Of a stretch of DNA of 64,000 bases, positions 35,285-45,900 are shown one piece after another. Below the pieces are notes generated by a model, which was not told where the DNA came from, made no database searches, and saw only the letters and a program-made list of their open reading frames with translations. The DNA comes from Bacteroidales bacterium (GTDB lineage: Bacteria > Bacteroidota > Bacteroidia > Bacteroidales > UBA932). Numbering within the stretch: the first letter of the stretch is position 1; each line of letters begins with the position of its first letter. Made by a program: the position numbers and the translations under genes. The stretch spans positions 111,097-175,096 of the forward strand of contig JAMPAT010000002.1 in assembly GCA_023667095.1 (NCBI GenBank). Direction: 5' to 3'.

Positions 35285-35824
35285 TTATTCCTGGACGACC
35301 TCCTCGTAGGGAGGCCACATCTTGATATCTTTCATGCTTTCGTCTGGAGGATAGGAAAGAGTCAAGAAACGTCCTTCCCTTAATCTTTCAATATCGTCTG
35401 CAGTCAAGTCATATCTCACAAGAAACCTGTTTTCCTCCACCACCTGCTGCCATTCCGAGGACTCATAGTCAACAACTACAAATATCCTTATAGTGTCCGG
35501 ATTGGGAGAAAATTCAAACCATTCATCAAATGAGCGTGCTACAACAACACTCCTTTTATCATTTGAACGAACGGCAAGTTTACCTATATCACCCCGAAAT
35601 TGATTTAGGGATGTATCACGTTCTTCTGATGGAATCCAATCATCATACATATCAAAATACAACAATGTAATTTGCTCATCTGTATAATTATAAAAATTAA
35701 GACGTGCGTATCTTGACAATGGAAAAATATCATGGCAGCCACATACCGTCATCACCAATAGAAACAGGGACAGTGGAAGCAGAGGTCTGCTTTTTAGGTT
35801 TTGAGATTGGATTCTTTGTTTCAT
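35285..35824 (-). CDS. lipoprotein paired with the metallopeptidase tip; conserved PPYEEVVQE tail
   Basis: A protein of 179 residues with a signal (SRPLLPLSLFLLVMTVCGC) and a lipobox ending at the second Cys of CGC. The body is unlike other genes here, but the last ~23 residues (SYPPDESMKDIKMWPPYEEVVQE) match the tail of the lipoprotein at 38796. The start overlaps the end of the toxin module by 95 bp. Position argues for an immunity or accessory role for an exported metallopeptidase, acting in the periplasm or at the outer membrane. That is inference; the family is unnamed to me. Confidence 0.6.
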   Translation of the reverse strand: MKQRIQSQNLKSRPLLPLSLFLLVMTVCGCHDIFPLSRYARLNFYNYTDEQITLLYFDMYDDWIPSEERDTSLNQFRGDIGKLAVRSNDKRSVVVARSFDEWFEFSPNPDTIRIFVVVDYESSEWQQVVEENRFLVRYDLTADDIERLREGRFLTLSYPPDESMKDIKMWPPYEEVVQE

Positions 35825-36614
35825 CCCAAGTTACATTATAATGTTTATTAAAATATTTTGAAGCCAATTTATTGGCACGTATTTCTGTATAACAATATTT
35901 ATGCTCATATTTATTCCTTTGAGTATCTATTGATGCGCTGAAAAGACTTGGCAGCCCTATAGCTAAAGGATATATCAGTCCCCATCTCCTGCTATCAATA
36001 TAATGACCAAATTCGTGCATATATATCTGTTTTGACAACAAGTGTGATTTAAAGTCTGTCGTAATTATTTCATTGTCATCTATATTAATAAAATTACCCA
36101 ATGTTACACCTTGCGTGACATCTGCGTCTTCATTTATCACATACGTAGCTCCACAAAAGTACTCAACTCTATCGACTTTTCCTAATATTGCATTTTTAAA
36201 ATGGGCAACTGTCCTTCCCAAGCCGACCTGCAACGACTCCCATGTCCAACGTGAAAAAACATTCCAGGCCCTTTCCCAGCCATTTTTATGCGTATCTGTC
36301 TGAAACGTACCCATATCTATTTTAAAAGCCTTATAGGTTTTCGACCAAGGTGCACTTGGATCAAATCTTTTCCACGCATTTTTTCTTATATTATCATCAA
36401 AATTAACCCCACCATCAAATAGAGTCACAAAAAAATCACATATAAAAGTTAATATTGTGCCGATAATGACTTCCCCACTCTCATCCCGATACCTCAACGG
36501 ATTGTTAAGCGCGTAAGAGTAGCGGTTGAAGTTCTGGATGAAGTCCGGCATCTGGACGTATGGGTCCGGGCTAAGGAAACGGCCGACCAGCGGGTCGTAC
36601 AGGCGGGCGTTCAT
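35730..36614 (-). CDS. displaced Rhs module 2 with zinc-metallopeptidase tip
   Basis: The frame starts MNARLYDPLVGRFLSPDPYV, and core homology extends upstream to about 36668 (GRGFTGHEHLSWFGL). After SYALNNPLRYRDESGEV a new tip begins (about residues 55-294). It contains IYMHEFGHYIDSRRWG, an HExxH zinc motif, with EIRANKLASKYFNKHYNV downstream that could supply the third ligand. This resembles metallopeptidase tips of other Bacteroidetes Rhs proteins. The last ~30 residues overlap the lipoprotein gene in another frame and look low-complexity, so the natural stop may have shifted. It has no signal or full core and is probably a silent reservoir. Confidence 0.75.
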   Translation of the reverse strand: MNARLYDPLVGRFLSPDPYVQMPDFIQNFNRYSYALNNPLRYRDESGEVIIGTILTFICDFFVTLFDGGVNFDDNIRKNAWKRFDPSAPWSKTYKAFKIDMGTFQTDTHKNGWERAWNVFSRWTWESLQVGLGRTVAHFKNAILGKVDRVEYFCGATYVINEDADVTQGVTLGNFINIDDNEIITTDFKSHLLSKQIYMHEFGHYIDSRRWGLIYPLAIGLPSLFSASIDTQRNKYEHKYCYTEIRANKLASKYFNKHYNVTWDETKNPISKPKKQTSASTVPVSIGDDGMWLP

Positions 36615-36738
36615 GTTGACCAGGCCGAACCAGGACAGGTGCTCATGGCCGGTGAAGCCACGCCCGAAGAAAACAACGCAAGCGAAGCCTTAGAAAAGGC
36701 AGACTGTTGCCATCTGCGAAGTTTCACTCATTTAAAAA

Positions 36739-36763
36739 GAGGCCGCCACTTTTGGGGCGACCT
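36739..36763 (-). terminator. cassette-end hairpin terminator of a different sequence
   Basis: GAGGCCGCC and GGCGACCTC form a 9-bp stem with one mismatch around a short loop, followed by TTTTT on the minus strand. It closes module 1 (ending with the gene at 36775) and is not related to the AACGGGAAGG hairpins. Confidence 0.65.
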
Positions 36764-36774
36764 CACATATATTC

Positions 36775-37239
36775 TTAAAACAATTCTGACTTCAAATAAT
36801 ATCCTGTCTCGATCTTCCGTATAAGATCAGATGGTTGGACCAGAACACCTACATCAGCATTTGCAAATTTTTTTGGAAGCCTTATGGATTTCATGAAAGG
36901 GCCGTTGACGACCCAATAATTCCACCAATTGTAGAAATCATTCCAATTCTTAAAGATAGCCTTGCTCAAGTCTCCAAGTTCATCTGAATGGCCATATTTT
37001 ATCCAAAGATTCTGCTTAAGGCCTTTGCGCATGAACACATGCGTATAGAATGAGACCTCATCATCCAGTATCGTTTCAATTGAAGGAGACTCATCTTGAC
37101 TATATCTACGTTTAAAAACCCTCAATGTATCGCCATCAAGCAAGGTAAAATCTATTGCTATGAACTGAAAATAACATTTCGTTCCATCATGCAAAGGGAC
37201 TTCGAAGATATCACCTATTTTTGTACGTGGTATTCCCAT
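36775..37239 (-). CDS. Imm26-like immunity protein
   Basis: A protein of 154 residues from the ATG at 37239. The N-terminus GIPRTKIGDIFEVPLHDGTKCYFQFIAIDFT resembles Imm26-type proteins, which open with a G.iF.iPL.dG...y.q beta barrel. The C-terminal half is Trp-rich (NDFYNWWNYWVVNGPFM). It follows the WapI-like gene by about 12 bp, giving two immunity-type genes behind one tip; such stacking is common in polymorphic toxin loci. It is cytoplasmic by prediction. Confidence 0.55.
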   Translation of the reverse strand: MGIPRTKIGDIFEVPLHDGTKCYFQFIAIDFTLLDGDTLRVFKRRYSQDESPSIETILDDEVSFYTHVFMRKGLKQNLWIKYGHSDELGDLSKAIFKNWNDFYNWWNYWVVNGPFMKSIRLPKKFANADVGVLVQPSDLIRKIETGYYLKSELF

Positions 37240-37251
37240 AAACAACTTATT

Positions 37252-37671
37252 TCAATTGAGAGACTTTGCATTTGTAACTACATCCTCAAGCATTGATATG
37301 ATATCAGGCAGATATGTCCTGTCAATCATAAATTTATAGTCAAGTTTTCCATTATGGTATTCATCTGTAAAGAATACTGAAACCTTCACAGCACCATATT
37401 CCTGCAGTTCAAGCAAAAGACGGAAGCGATTATCTATAAGCGGTTCAAAAAGAGCTGACTCTACAGATGCCACATACATTTTTTCCATTCCAGATTTCAA
37501 GTAGGTAAAGTCCGAAAGTTCTGCCATCAAACGTACACAGACATTAAATGGCCCGAGATGAAGTTCCAAAATATATGATACATGCTCTATTTCATCTAAA
37601 TTGAACACAAAATCACGAAACAGACATAAATTATTCTGTTCACAACCTCTTATCACTATTCCCTTGTCCAT
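37252..37671 (-). CDS. WapI-family-like immunity protein
   Basis: A protein of 139 residues from the ATG at 37671 (MDKGIVIRGCEQNNLCLFRDF). The features HVSYILELHLGPFNVCVRLMAELSDFTYLKSGMEKMYV, FRLLLELQEYGAVKVSVFF and FMIDRTYLPDIISML match the WapI-type pattern (beta sheet, L..ME.MY, D.TYL). Its start lies just after the stop of the tip at 37679, the expected place for cognate immunity. A shortened relative is at 30330. Confidence 0.6.
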   Translation of the reverse strand: MDKGIVIRGCEQNNLCLFRDFVFNLDEIEHVSYILELHLGPFNVCVRLMAELSDFTYLKSGMEKMYVASVESALFEPLIDNRFRLLLELQEYGAVKVSVFFTDEYHNGKLDYKFMIDRTYLPDIISMLEDVVTNAKSLN

Positions 37672-37678
37672 AAAATTA

Positions 37679-38668
37679 TTATAATGGTATAAAGCATCTG
37701 TGAAACACAACACCTTGTTGGTTTATCCCGACAGTAAAAACCCCTTGCACACCATTGATGCTTCCATCCAAACTAAACATAAAAGCGTGATCCATTATTC
37801 TCTGTGCAGCTATTCCATTTTGAATAATATATTCGTCATAAAGATAAGGAAAATTATGATACAAATCAGTTTTTACATCCAAAGAATTATGATAGTCTGT
37901 TATTTCTGGTCTGTCGAACGTTGTTGCTGTCCCTGTTACTTCTTTCAAAGTAAAAGAAGGCATAGACTTCCCATTCAAAGGATTAACCCCAGCTACCAGA
38001 GATGAAACAGTAGTAGAGACAACTCCCATTCCAGCACCTATCGCCATGCTCTGCCAAAGCCCATCAAGGGAATTGTTGAATGACTCAGCGAAATTCTGCC
38101 CCGTGCATAGATTGAAGGTAGTACCGCCTACTACATGTACCGCTCCGGAAACAAGAGGAGACACAACAAGGGAGCGAAGAATGGGACTTGAAATGCCGTT
38201 GACCAATGTCGAAGAAGATGCCAATGCAGGAGCGACAGCACCTGTCACAGCACCAGAGGCAACACCGCTTGCAGTTGAAGCACCGACCAGTTTCCAGTCG
38301 ATGTTTTCCGCACCTGAAAAGTTCTTGCCTGTCTGGCTTACAATACTGTTGGTAAAAGAATTAAGGCCACCAAGACCGGCACCGGCCAACGCCATCCAGC
38401 CTATGCCGCCTGAATAGATTCCCACGGCTGCCATGCCGCCACCATATAAGGCACCGGCACCGAAGACAGCAGCTCCCTGCCAAAACCCATCGATGTTGTC
38501 CCAATTACTTACAAGGTTTATAGTCCCACCTATTATTGCTGCACTTGCTATGACAATTCCAATTACAGCTGCTGTTGTCAAGGCAAACTCCCCACTCTCA
38601 TCAGTGTACCTCAACGGATTGTTAAGCGCGTAAGAGTAGCGGTTGAAGTTCTGGGTGAAGTCCGGCAT
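37679..38668 (-). CDS. displaced Rhs module 1: core end, pre-toxin and uncharacterised tip
   Basis: Begins MPDFTQNFNRYSYALNNPLRY, with PLVGRFLSPDPYVQ in frame upstream. Residues ~28-215 are a Gly/Ala/Ser-rich hydrophobic pre-toxin segment that differs from that of the full gene. The tip (~225-329) contains SFTLKEVTGT, EITDYHNSLDVKTDLYHNFPYLYDEYIIQNG and FSLDGSINGVQGVFTVGINQ, then HRCFIPL. I do not recognise the catalytic class; conserved-looking D..YHNFP and GSING blocks suggest a compact enzyme of the BECR or similar type. It is silent unless recombined onto a full-length Rhs gene. Confidence 0.65.
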   Translation of the reverse strand: MPDFTQNFNRYSYALNNPLRYTDESGEFALTTAAVIGIVIASAAIIGGTINLVSNWDNIDGFWQGAAVFGAGALYGGGMAAVGIYSGGIGWMALAGAGLGGLNSFTNSIVSQTGKNFSGAENIDWKLVGASTASGVASGAVTGAVAPALASSSTLVNGISSPILRSLVVSPLVSGAVHVVGGTTFNLCTGQNFAESFNNSLDGLWQSMAIGAGMGVVSTTVSSLVAGVNPLNGKSMPSFTLKEVTGTATTFDRPEITDYHNSLDVKTDLYHNFPYLYDEYIIQNGIAAQRIMDHAFMFSLDGSINGVQGVFTVGINQQGVVFHRCFIPL

Positions 38669-38699
38669 CTGGACGTATGGGTCGGGGCTGAGGAAGCGG

Positions 38700-38752
38700 C
38701 CGACCAGCGGAGCCGGACATTGGATACGCCGTCAGCCACATATTATTGCCAA
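38700..38752 (-). repeat. Rhs core junction scar, module 1
   Basis: PLVGR-coding core sequence is joined to a DGVSNV-like core segment at the CGACCAGCGG site, as at modules 3 and 4, with small differences (GGAGCCGGACATTGG in place of GGTCTGGACATTGG). Confidence 0.6.
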
Positions 38753-38778
38753 AACGGGAAGGCAAATACCTTCCCGTT
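38753..38778 (-). terminator. cassette-end hairpin terminator 3
   Basis: A 10-bp perfect stem AACGGGAAGG/CCTTCCCGTT with a 6-nt loop and T residues on the minus strand, 17 bp after the lipoprotein gene at 38796. It ends the main Rhs cassette. Confidence 0.8.
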
Positions 38779-38795
38779 GATAACATCATTGAGTC

Positions 38796-39287
38796 TTATT
38801 CCTGGACGACCTCCTCGTATGGCGGCCACATCTTGATATCTTTCATTCTTTCGTCTGGAGGATAGGAAATTCTCCAATTTAATTTTTCAAGATCAAATTT
38901 TGAGAAGTCATAACGTTGGAGGACTAGATAATTGTCATGTATCTCATCCCAGCTGTAAGAATCAATGACAGATTTATCAAAGAAGAATAACCTTATTGTG
39001 TCTGCATCATCCAGTTGTTTTGACCAATGCTTTGTGCTGGAAAGAATTTGATTCCCATATTCATATTGAGGATACCGTTCTGCTGGAACAAAAAACTCCA
39101 ATTCCGGAATATCAAATGGAAGCAATGTATCTTTACTTTCGTATGTTCCATATACTTGAATTTCCATTGAGGTATCATTTCTTGCAAATATGCCATATGT
39201 AGCACCGACCATACGCTCCCAAAAATCGCTGCAGCCAGTAAAAGACAGCATAAACAATATGATAAATAGAAGATTCGTATGTTTCAT
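38796..39287 (-). CDS. lipoprotein of the main Rhs cassette; conserved PPYEEVVQE tail
   Basis: A protein of 163 residues with a signal (MKHTNLLFIILFMLSFTGC) and a lipobox at Cys19. The body resembles the lipoprotein at 35285 only loosely (both have a DTIRLFF/DTIRIFV strand and a YDF/YDL segment), but the C-terminal tail SYPPDERMKDIKMWPPYEEVVQE is almost identical. Two exported lipoproteins in one Rhs locus with the same tail suggest a shared partner or localisation signal. It may protect against an incoming tip or act as an accessory factor. Confidence 0.6.
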   Translation of the reverse strand: MKHTNLLFIILFMLSFTGCSDFWERMVGATYGIFARNDTSMEIQVYGTYESKDTLLPFDIPELEFFVPAERYPQYEYGNQILSSTKHWSKQLDDADTIRLFFFDKSVIDSYSWDEIHDNYLVLQRYDFSKFDLEKLNWRISYPPDERMKDIKMWPPYEEVVQE

Positions 39288-39303
39288 AATACAACAACGA
39301 GAA

Positions 39304-39948
39304 TCAGACTAAAGCATTATATTTCTCCACATAATCATCAGAAAAGTAATTTTCAGAATCAATTTTCCGCACTTTTGAAATATACTTAAGCCCCAAATCC
39401 TTACGTCCAACAATATAGTAAAGGATTGGCAGCCGGATTATACTGACAGCATATCCTGAGCCGATTCCCATGTCTTCAATGACTGAAATCAGATTTTCGA
39501 TTTTAGAATACTGTTCAAAATAGAGCGTTCCATATTCTTCTATTGCCTTGCAAATATCATCTGCACACGCATCATACTGTCCAAAATTACGGTCAGGCAG
39601 ACCTACTCTATTAACATGGTTATATGTTACTCTTCTATCATATAACCACTCAATCCATGTATTCTCGGGCATCAAATAACCTATTGGACAGGATAGTGTA
39701 GGTAAAAAATATTTTTTTTCATTTTGACCTAACTTATTTAGTATCTGCTCCACAGCATCATACCTAACACCAACATAAGGATGGATACAGACATAATCAT
39801 GATAACTAAATGACGAATATGTAATAAACACATACGAACTTACACCATCAGACAAATATTTAAAATAAGAACCATTTCGTTTTTTATACCCTTGGTATTC
39901 CAATTTTACCTTTAATGCGATATCTATTTCTTGTTTCAATGTGACCAT
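39304..39948 (-). CDS. putative immunity protein for the nuclease-type Rhs tip
   Basis: A protein of 214 residues that starts 1 bp after the stop of the main Rhs gene, the standard location of the cognate immunity gene. The N-terminal half (EIDIALKVKLEYQGYKKRNGSYFKYL...SYVFITYSSFSYHDYVCIHPYVGVRYDAVEQIL) resembles DUF4304-like proteins found beside toxins. No signal peptide or TM is present, so it is predicted to act in the cytoplasm, where a nuclease tip would act. The family assignment is tentative. Confidence 0.65.
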   Translation of the reverse strand: MVTLKQEIDIALKVKLEYQGYKKRNGSYFKYLSDGVSSYVFITYSSFSYHDYVCIHPYVGVRYDAVEQILNKLGQNEKKYFLPTLSCPIGYLMPENTWIEWLYDRRVTYNHVNRVGLPDRNFGQYDACADDICKAIEEYGTLYFEQYSKIENLISVIEDMGIGSGYAVSIIRLPILYYIVGRKDLGLKYISKVRKIDSENYFSDDYVEKYNALV

Positions 39949-39949
39949 A

Positions 39950-42900
39950 TCAAAAATAAAATCTAATTGTCACAAAATTATAATTATTTACAGAATTACC
40001 AAGCATAAACTGCGCACTTTTTCCAACAGGATATACAGTTGGTTTATTAATCATCATTTGCGGATATACAATATTCTGATTCTGAGTAAAACGTGTACTC
40101 AATCCATTCTTAGCTTCAATAAAAGTTATTTTACCATCAATTTTCGCTACCAAATCCAAACGAACTTGCGTATCATTGACTTTTATTGAGACTTCTTTTC
40201 CTAAAACTTGACCTCCGTTATCAACAATATCCTGTCTTGCCCATTCTACCCCCAATTGTCCTTTCTTGTATGGAGTCTGGTCGTTTTTCACATCGCGAAG
40301 TTCATTGAATGTTGCAAGATCATCTTCATAAGTGTTTAAAGTTACAGCTGGTTCTGGAGTTGATATAGTCTTTCCATTCAAGAAATTCCTTCCGTGAGCA
40401 GCATCTATCGAGCCTTGTATCAATCCGCCCATGGCTGCACCTATTGCGGCACCTGTGAGAGCTTGGAAAGCAGACATCTTGAAAGCCTGCACCGAATCAC
40501 CGCCGCCAAGCAAGGTCATACCAAAGCCATTTATTGCGCCACCGACAAAACCACTTGCGGCACCGGCAGCAGCACCTCCTATAAAGCCACCTATGCCAAC
40601 AGCGGCACCGACATAGAGACCAACAGCACCGGCGGCAGCTCCGGCCACGCCACCGATAAGACCGCCGCCTATTATATAGCCTGCCATGCCCCAACCGGTA
40701 GCACCGTTGCTTTTGGCTATGCGATAGCCCTCATAGGCTCCTGCGGCTGCACCAATCAAAGCTGCGACACCTATGGTTATGGCCAATACAGTACCAGTAA
40801 TGGCAAACTCCCCACTCTCATCAGTGTACCTCAACGGATTGTTAAGCGCGTAAGAGTAGCGATTGAAGTTCTGAGTGAAGTCAGGCATCTGGACATATGG
40901 ATCCGGGCTGAGGAAACGGCCGACCAGCGGGTCGTACAGGCGGGCGTTCATGTTGATAAGGCCGAACCAGGACAGGTGCTCGTGGCCGGTGAAGCCACGG
41001 CCGAAGAGGAGTTCAGGCTCTGTGCCCGGGAGATAGATCTCGTGGGTCTCAGGGTCACGCAGGCGACCCCATGGGTCATAGCTGTATTCTGCGACAAGGG
41101 TGCCGTCGGAGGTGGCGATGTGGGTTATGTTGCCGAGGTAGTCGCGGCCGATGTTGTAGAGTGACCAGTCGCTGCCGGAGGCACGTTCCATCACCATCGG
41201 GGCTGAGTAGGCATCTCCGCCGAGGTAGAGACGCTCTTTCGCTCCGGAAGATGACGCGTCATATTCATAGCCGTCTCCGACATACCAGCGGGTCAGGACA
41301 CTGGAGACGCCGTCGGCCATGTACATCTTCACGCGGTCGCCAGAGCCATTATAGGTAAATGCTGCAATGCGGCCTCCCTCCTCTATCCTTGCTGGACGGC
41401 TGTAGCAGGTGTAGGAAACCTTCTGGAGACGGTCCTGAACCACATCTTCAGATGGAAGCAGCGAGGAGATACGGTATGGATGGTCAGGGCTCATGTAGTT
41501 CATGCTGCCGACACCGTCGATGGACATTATGTTGCCCTTGGATGAATAGGACACCTTCCTGTCGTCCGCCATTGCTGTCAGACGGTTCAGCTGGTCGTAG
41601 CCGAATGACTCCATCTTGTCATGCACCTTGTCCTCGCGAAGCATGAGGTTGTTGGTACGGTAGTCAAAGATGTAGGTAAAATGCTGGAGTTCGCCATCTG
41701 CCATCTTGCGGTATGTCGGGACGCCACATGACGAGAAGCCATATTCACGGGTGATGCCGCCAGTTGTAACCATGGTAGGCTGGCCGAGGTCGTTCTCCTG
41801 CTCCAGACGCATCACTACAGTACCGTCCGGGAGTGTAATCGCGGTGTTGTAACCGTTGGCATAGCTATAGCTCTCTGTAGTGATATAGCCTGACTGGGAG
41901 GTATAGCTGACTGTCAGGAGCTGGGATCCTATGCCGTAGGTATATGACTTCTGCAGCCATTTGCCGTCGGGGACGGTCTCCTTTATGGATGTCACACGGC
42001 CTTGGGAATCATATACATATTCCACGGATGTGCCGTTGGTTGACTCCTCCTTCGTCAGAAGCCCGTAGTCATCATAGGTATAGACAGTGTTGTATTCCCC
42101 TGGACGCTCAACCATGGTCACACGCCCGTACCTGTCGGTATAGGTGACTATCTTGCCGTTAGGGTTGGTCTGTGTGACGACAGACGAGCCGTCAGGATTG
42201 AATACGTATGAGTCCGTATATGTCCCGGCACTCGGGTCAACCATCTTTGTCCGGTGTCCGTAGAAGTCGTATGCGAATGTGGTCTTCACTCCTCCTGGAG
42301 CAGTGACAGAAAGCGGCTGGCCGATGTCATCAAGTTCATATTCTATGGTTCCGCCGTCATCTGTCACCTTGACAAGGTCACCGTTGGCGTCCATTTCCTT
42401 GGTTGTGAAGATGCCGTCCTTGAAATGGATGACGGAGTTGCCGCTATAGTCCCATCGTTCCGAACCGCCTGTCGGATAATTCATGCCACCTATACGTTTA
42501 TACCCGTCATAAAAATAGTCCGTCCAGAGGCTCGCACCGGAACCACGGAAAGGAAGGGACACCTTTTCTATAAGTCCCCACGAATTATAGACCTTGTCTG
42601 TGAACTGCCACTGCCCGTCAAATCTCTTCACCCCGCTGCGTACTTCGCGTCCCAAGGCATCATAGTGGACAATGGTCTCAGGGGCAACATTTGACTTGAC
42701 GGTCTTGGTGTACAGTTCCTGGCCGCCCCACGCATACACTGTGCTGACCTCTGTCCCGTCCGGATATGAGACGTCCGTAAGGTTGCCGAAGGCATCGTAG
42801 GTGTAGACTGTGACATTTCCCCTGCAGTCTGTCACCTTGCCGGGATTGCCGAACTTGTCGTAGGACTCATAGGTCGTCTTCCGCCCGAGGGCATCTGTCT

Positions 42901-45900
42901 CCGAATAGAGGTGACGTCCGTCCTGATCATACTCGAATACCGTTCCTGTAAATTCTGTGCTGCCATACTTCGATGTCATCTCCGAGACGACCTTGCCTGC
43001 GGAGTTATATGTCCAGCGGGTTTCGGACACTGGCTTAAAGCCTGACGGTCTTTCTGGTTCAAGTGGCAGGTTCGGGATATAAATCAGCGTGTCGATTGGG
43101 TCCAGAGGCCTTTGGGTAATCAATGTATCAGGCTTTAATGCCAACCTGTGCAGGACTATTGATGTATCTTTTTCTATCTCTGAGAGACCATGCCTTGGAT
43201 GGAACGAATTTATCCCGACATTTATTGTCCTTGTCAACGGGCGGAACGCATCATCGTATGTAAATTCAGTGGTCTCTATCCAATTGTCTTCAAGAAGCGC
43301 AGTCTTGCTCCGCTGTATGGTCTCACTGATGACAGCACCAAGCACATATTTGTCAGGGGTGGTACTGTGGGTATATTTATAGTCATGCTGCTCCTTCTTT
43401 TGCGCACCATCTGCCGTCTTCCTCTCGATGACAGTAGTTACAGGGAAGCTGTATGTGCCGTATGTGGTGGATGTCTCCGTGGAGACACCGGTCAGATGGT
43501 CTGTCGAGACACTTTTGGTCAGACGTGGATTCAGTCTCCCGTAAGTTGTGCTGTAGCTGTCGTAGGTGTTTACTGTCTCTGCAAAGGGGGTACCTTCTGA
43601 GCTGGACAGGGCCACCGTCTGACGCGTGGGGGCACTGAATTTCTCCGGGTCATATTCCTGGACCGTCACTGTACCGGAGACATAGTCCCTCATGCGAACC
43701 TTCCCGAACCCGCAGAACCCGAGACCCTTGCTGCTGCAGACTGCATCATAATATGTGTAATACCTTGAGACAGCCTTTTCCATGCTCCCGTTGCCGGCAG
43801 TGTAATATGCCTCTTCGCTGTACAGCAGGTTCATGGGGAATGCACGGCGGGAAAATCCGTTCGTGAGGGAATAGGAACGCTGTGATTCTATCTGGTAGAC
43901 ACCGCTGCTGCCGGACATGTCATGGTAGGTGTTGTACCTTGTCACTCCGAAACCGTCTGTCATGCAGGTCAGGAGCCGGTCCCGGCTGCGGTTGCGGGAG
44001 AACTCATAGGCATGGACCTCGAAGCCGTCCACGATGATGAATTCACTTGCGGAATTGTAGCTGGTCACATTGGCAGGAATAAGACCCGAGCCTTTGGGGT
44101 ATTTCAGTCTGGAGACAACCTCATTGTCATTCCTGATGTCACCGAGGTTGTTGATGTAGTACGTCAGCTGTGTGCCGTTTATCTTCAGTAGGTCGGCAAG
44201 GCCGTCATGGTTGATGTCAAGGAACATAAACTCGTCATCTGGGTCATAGGTTATTGCAACGCAGGTACGTTTCACGAAGCTTTCACCATTATAGGAATAT
44301 ATATCCCAGTCATTGCCGCCGGGCTTCAGGACATCCATTTCGTAATCCCTCATGTCTTCTCCACTGGAGGGGTCATATCCGGGATATTCTTTCACATACT
44401 CGGATTTTTTAGGAGCCTCGACTATATCTAAAAGCCCGTCACCGTTCATGTCTGTAAAGAATATCTTATTCTGCAGAAGGTATGAATTGACTCCACCTGT
44501 GATTATACGGTCCTTTGTAAAGACACCGTTGGAATAGCTGTAATGTTCAAGACCTGATGTTGTCGCGCAGCACATGTCACCCTTGCCGTCATTGTCAAGG
44601 TCATACGGGATATAGTTGTATTCCTTGTTTTTAGCAAGGTCAAACAGCACATATTCCTTGCAGGCCTTGGTCTTCAGGTCAATGACGGCCGTATGCGACT
44701 GGTGCGCTCCTCCCTTGAAGTCGGTATTGTACGAGACTGTAACAAGCTGTGCACCGCCTTTGTCGCTGAATTTACCGAACCAGTACGCCCTCTGATGGGG
44801 ACTCTTCAGCAGATATTTGTTTTTGCCGTCTGAGATTACACCTGTTACCTTTGTGTTGATTATTGTCGAATCAAGCTTGGTGACAGTTTCGTTGAATTTA
44901 TACACTGCCACCCTGAGATTTGTGTAGTCTCCGTCCAGGCCATTGAAATTGACCTTGACGATTTCATCTGTGCCGTCATCATCCACATCGATTGCCTCTA
45001 TCGTCTGGAAGCCCTCATCAGCCTTTATTGTAAAGCTCCTGCTGAAAAAGCCTACCGAAGGCACTATCAGGATGCTCTGACCTGGAGAATATCCGCTGCC
45101 GAATTTATAATATTCAGCAGTCGTTATCCCAAGTACCTTTTTTTGGTAAGTCTCGACTTTACAGTAATTACTGAGCGCAGGCAGTATTATCAGGCCGTCC
45201 GAATAGTGCCCGCTATGGAACTTGCCACGGATGTGGTGCACCTTGACACCGCTGAAGCTTTTGTCCAGATAGCGTGTCCCGTACGGACTACGGAAATCAT
45301 TCTCAAAGGCAGAGTCCTCGCTGCCGTATGTGAATTCAAGAGGATTAAGTGACGAATTTCCGCTGGTGCAGCTGACCGATGTAAGCAGGTATGTGTAATC
45401 CTCATTGCTGTATTCAAGGGTATATTCCGAAAGGATGTTTCCTGCATCTTCTGAAATGATTGACTTGAGCAGCCTTGCCGGAGACATCCCTGCGCCTGCA
45501 TAATAGGTTGTGTAGCCAGATCTGGGGGCATAGGAGAATTGTATACGGCTCCGTGCTGTACCGGTAGCGTCATAATTATAGCTGACTGTCTCCGGATAGT
45601 ACTGTCCGCCATATTTCCCGTAGGAGACCGTTATCCTGTTGCCGGCGATGTCAGTCACTTCCGTCAGCGGGTATGAGACTTCACCGCCGGAGCCGTCCTT
45701 GAATCCATAGACCGCCTTTGAACCGTTGGGATACAGGACCTCGAAATATTTTGCAGCTACATTTGTCGCAGGAAACTTCCGGACCAGTATATTCCCCCTG
45801 ACTGTCTCGTATGTATATCCGGACACACCTTTCGATGACCGCAAAACCGGGACACCGTCAAGGCTGAATGCAGCATCCGCATCACTCACCAGAGGGGCTG

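Noticed and set aside
40394..41164. A 256-codon plus-strand frame opposite the Rhs core
   Set aside because: It is antisense to the highly conserved Rhs core and pre-toxin, and a matching frame appears opposite module 3 for the same reason.
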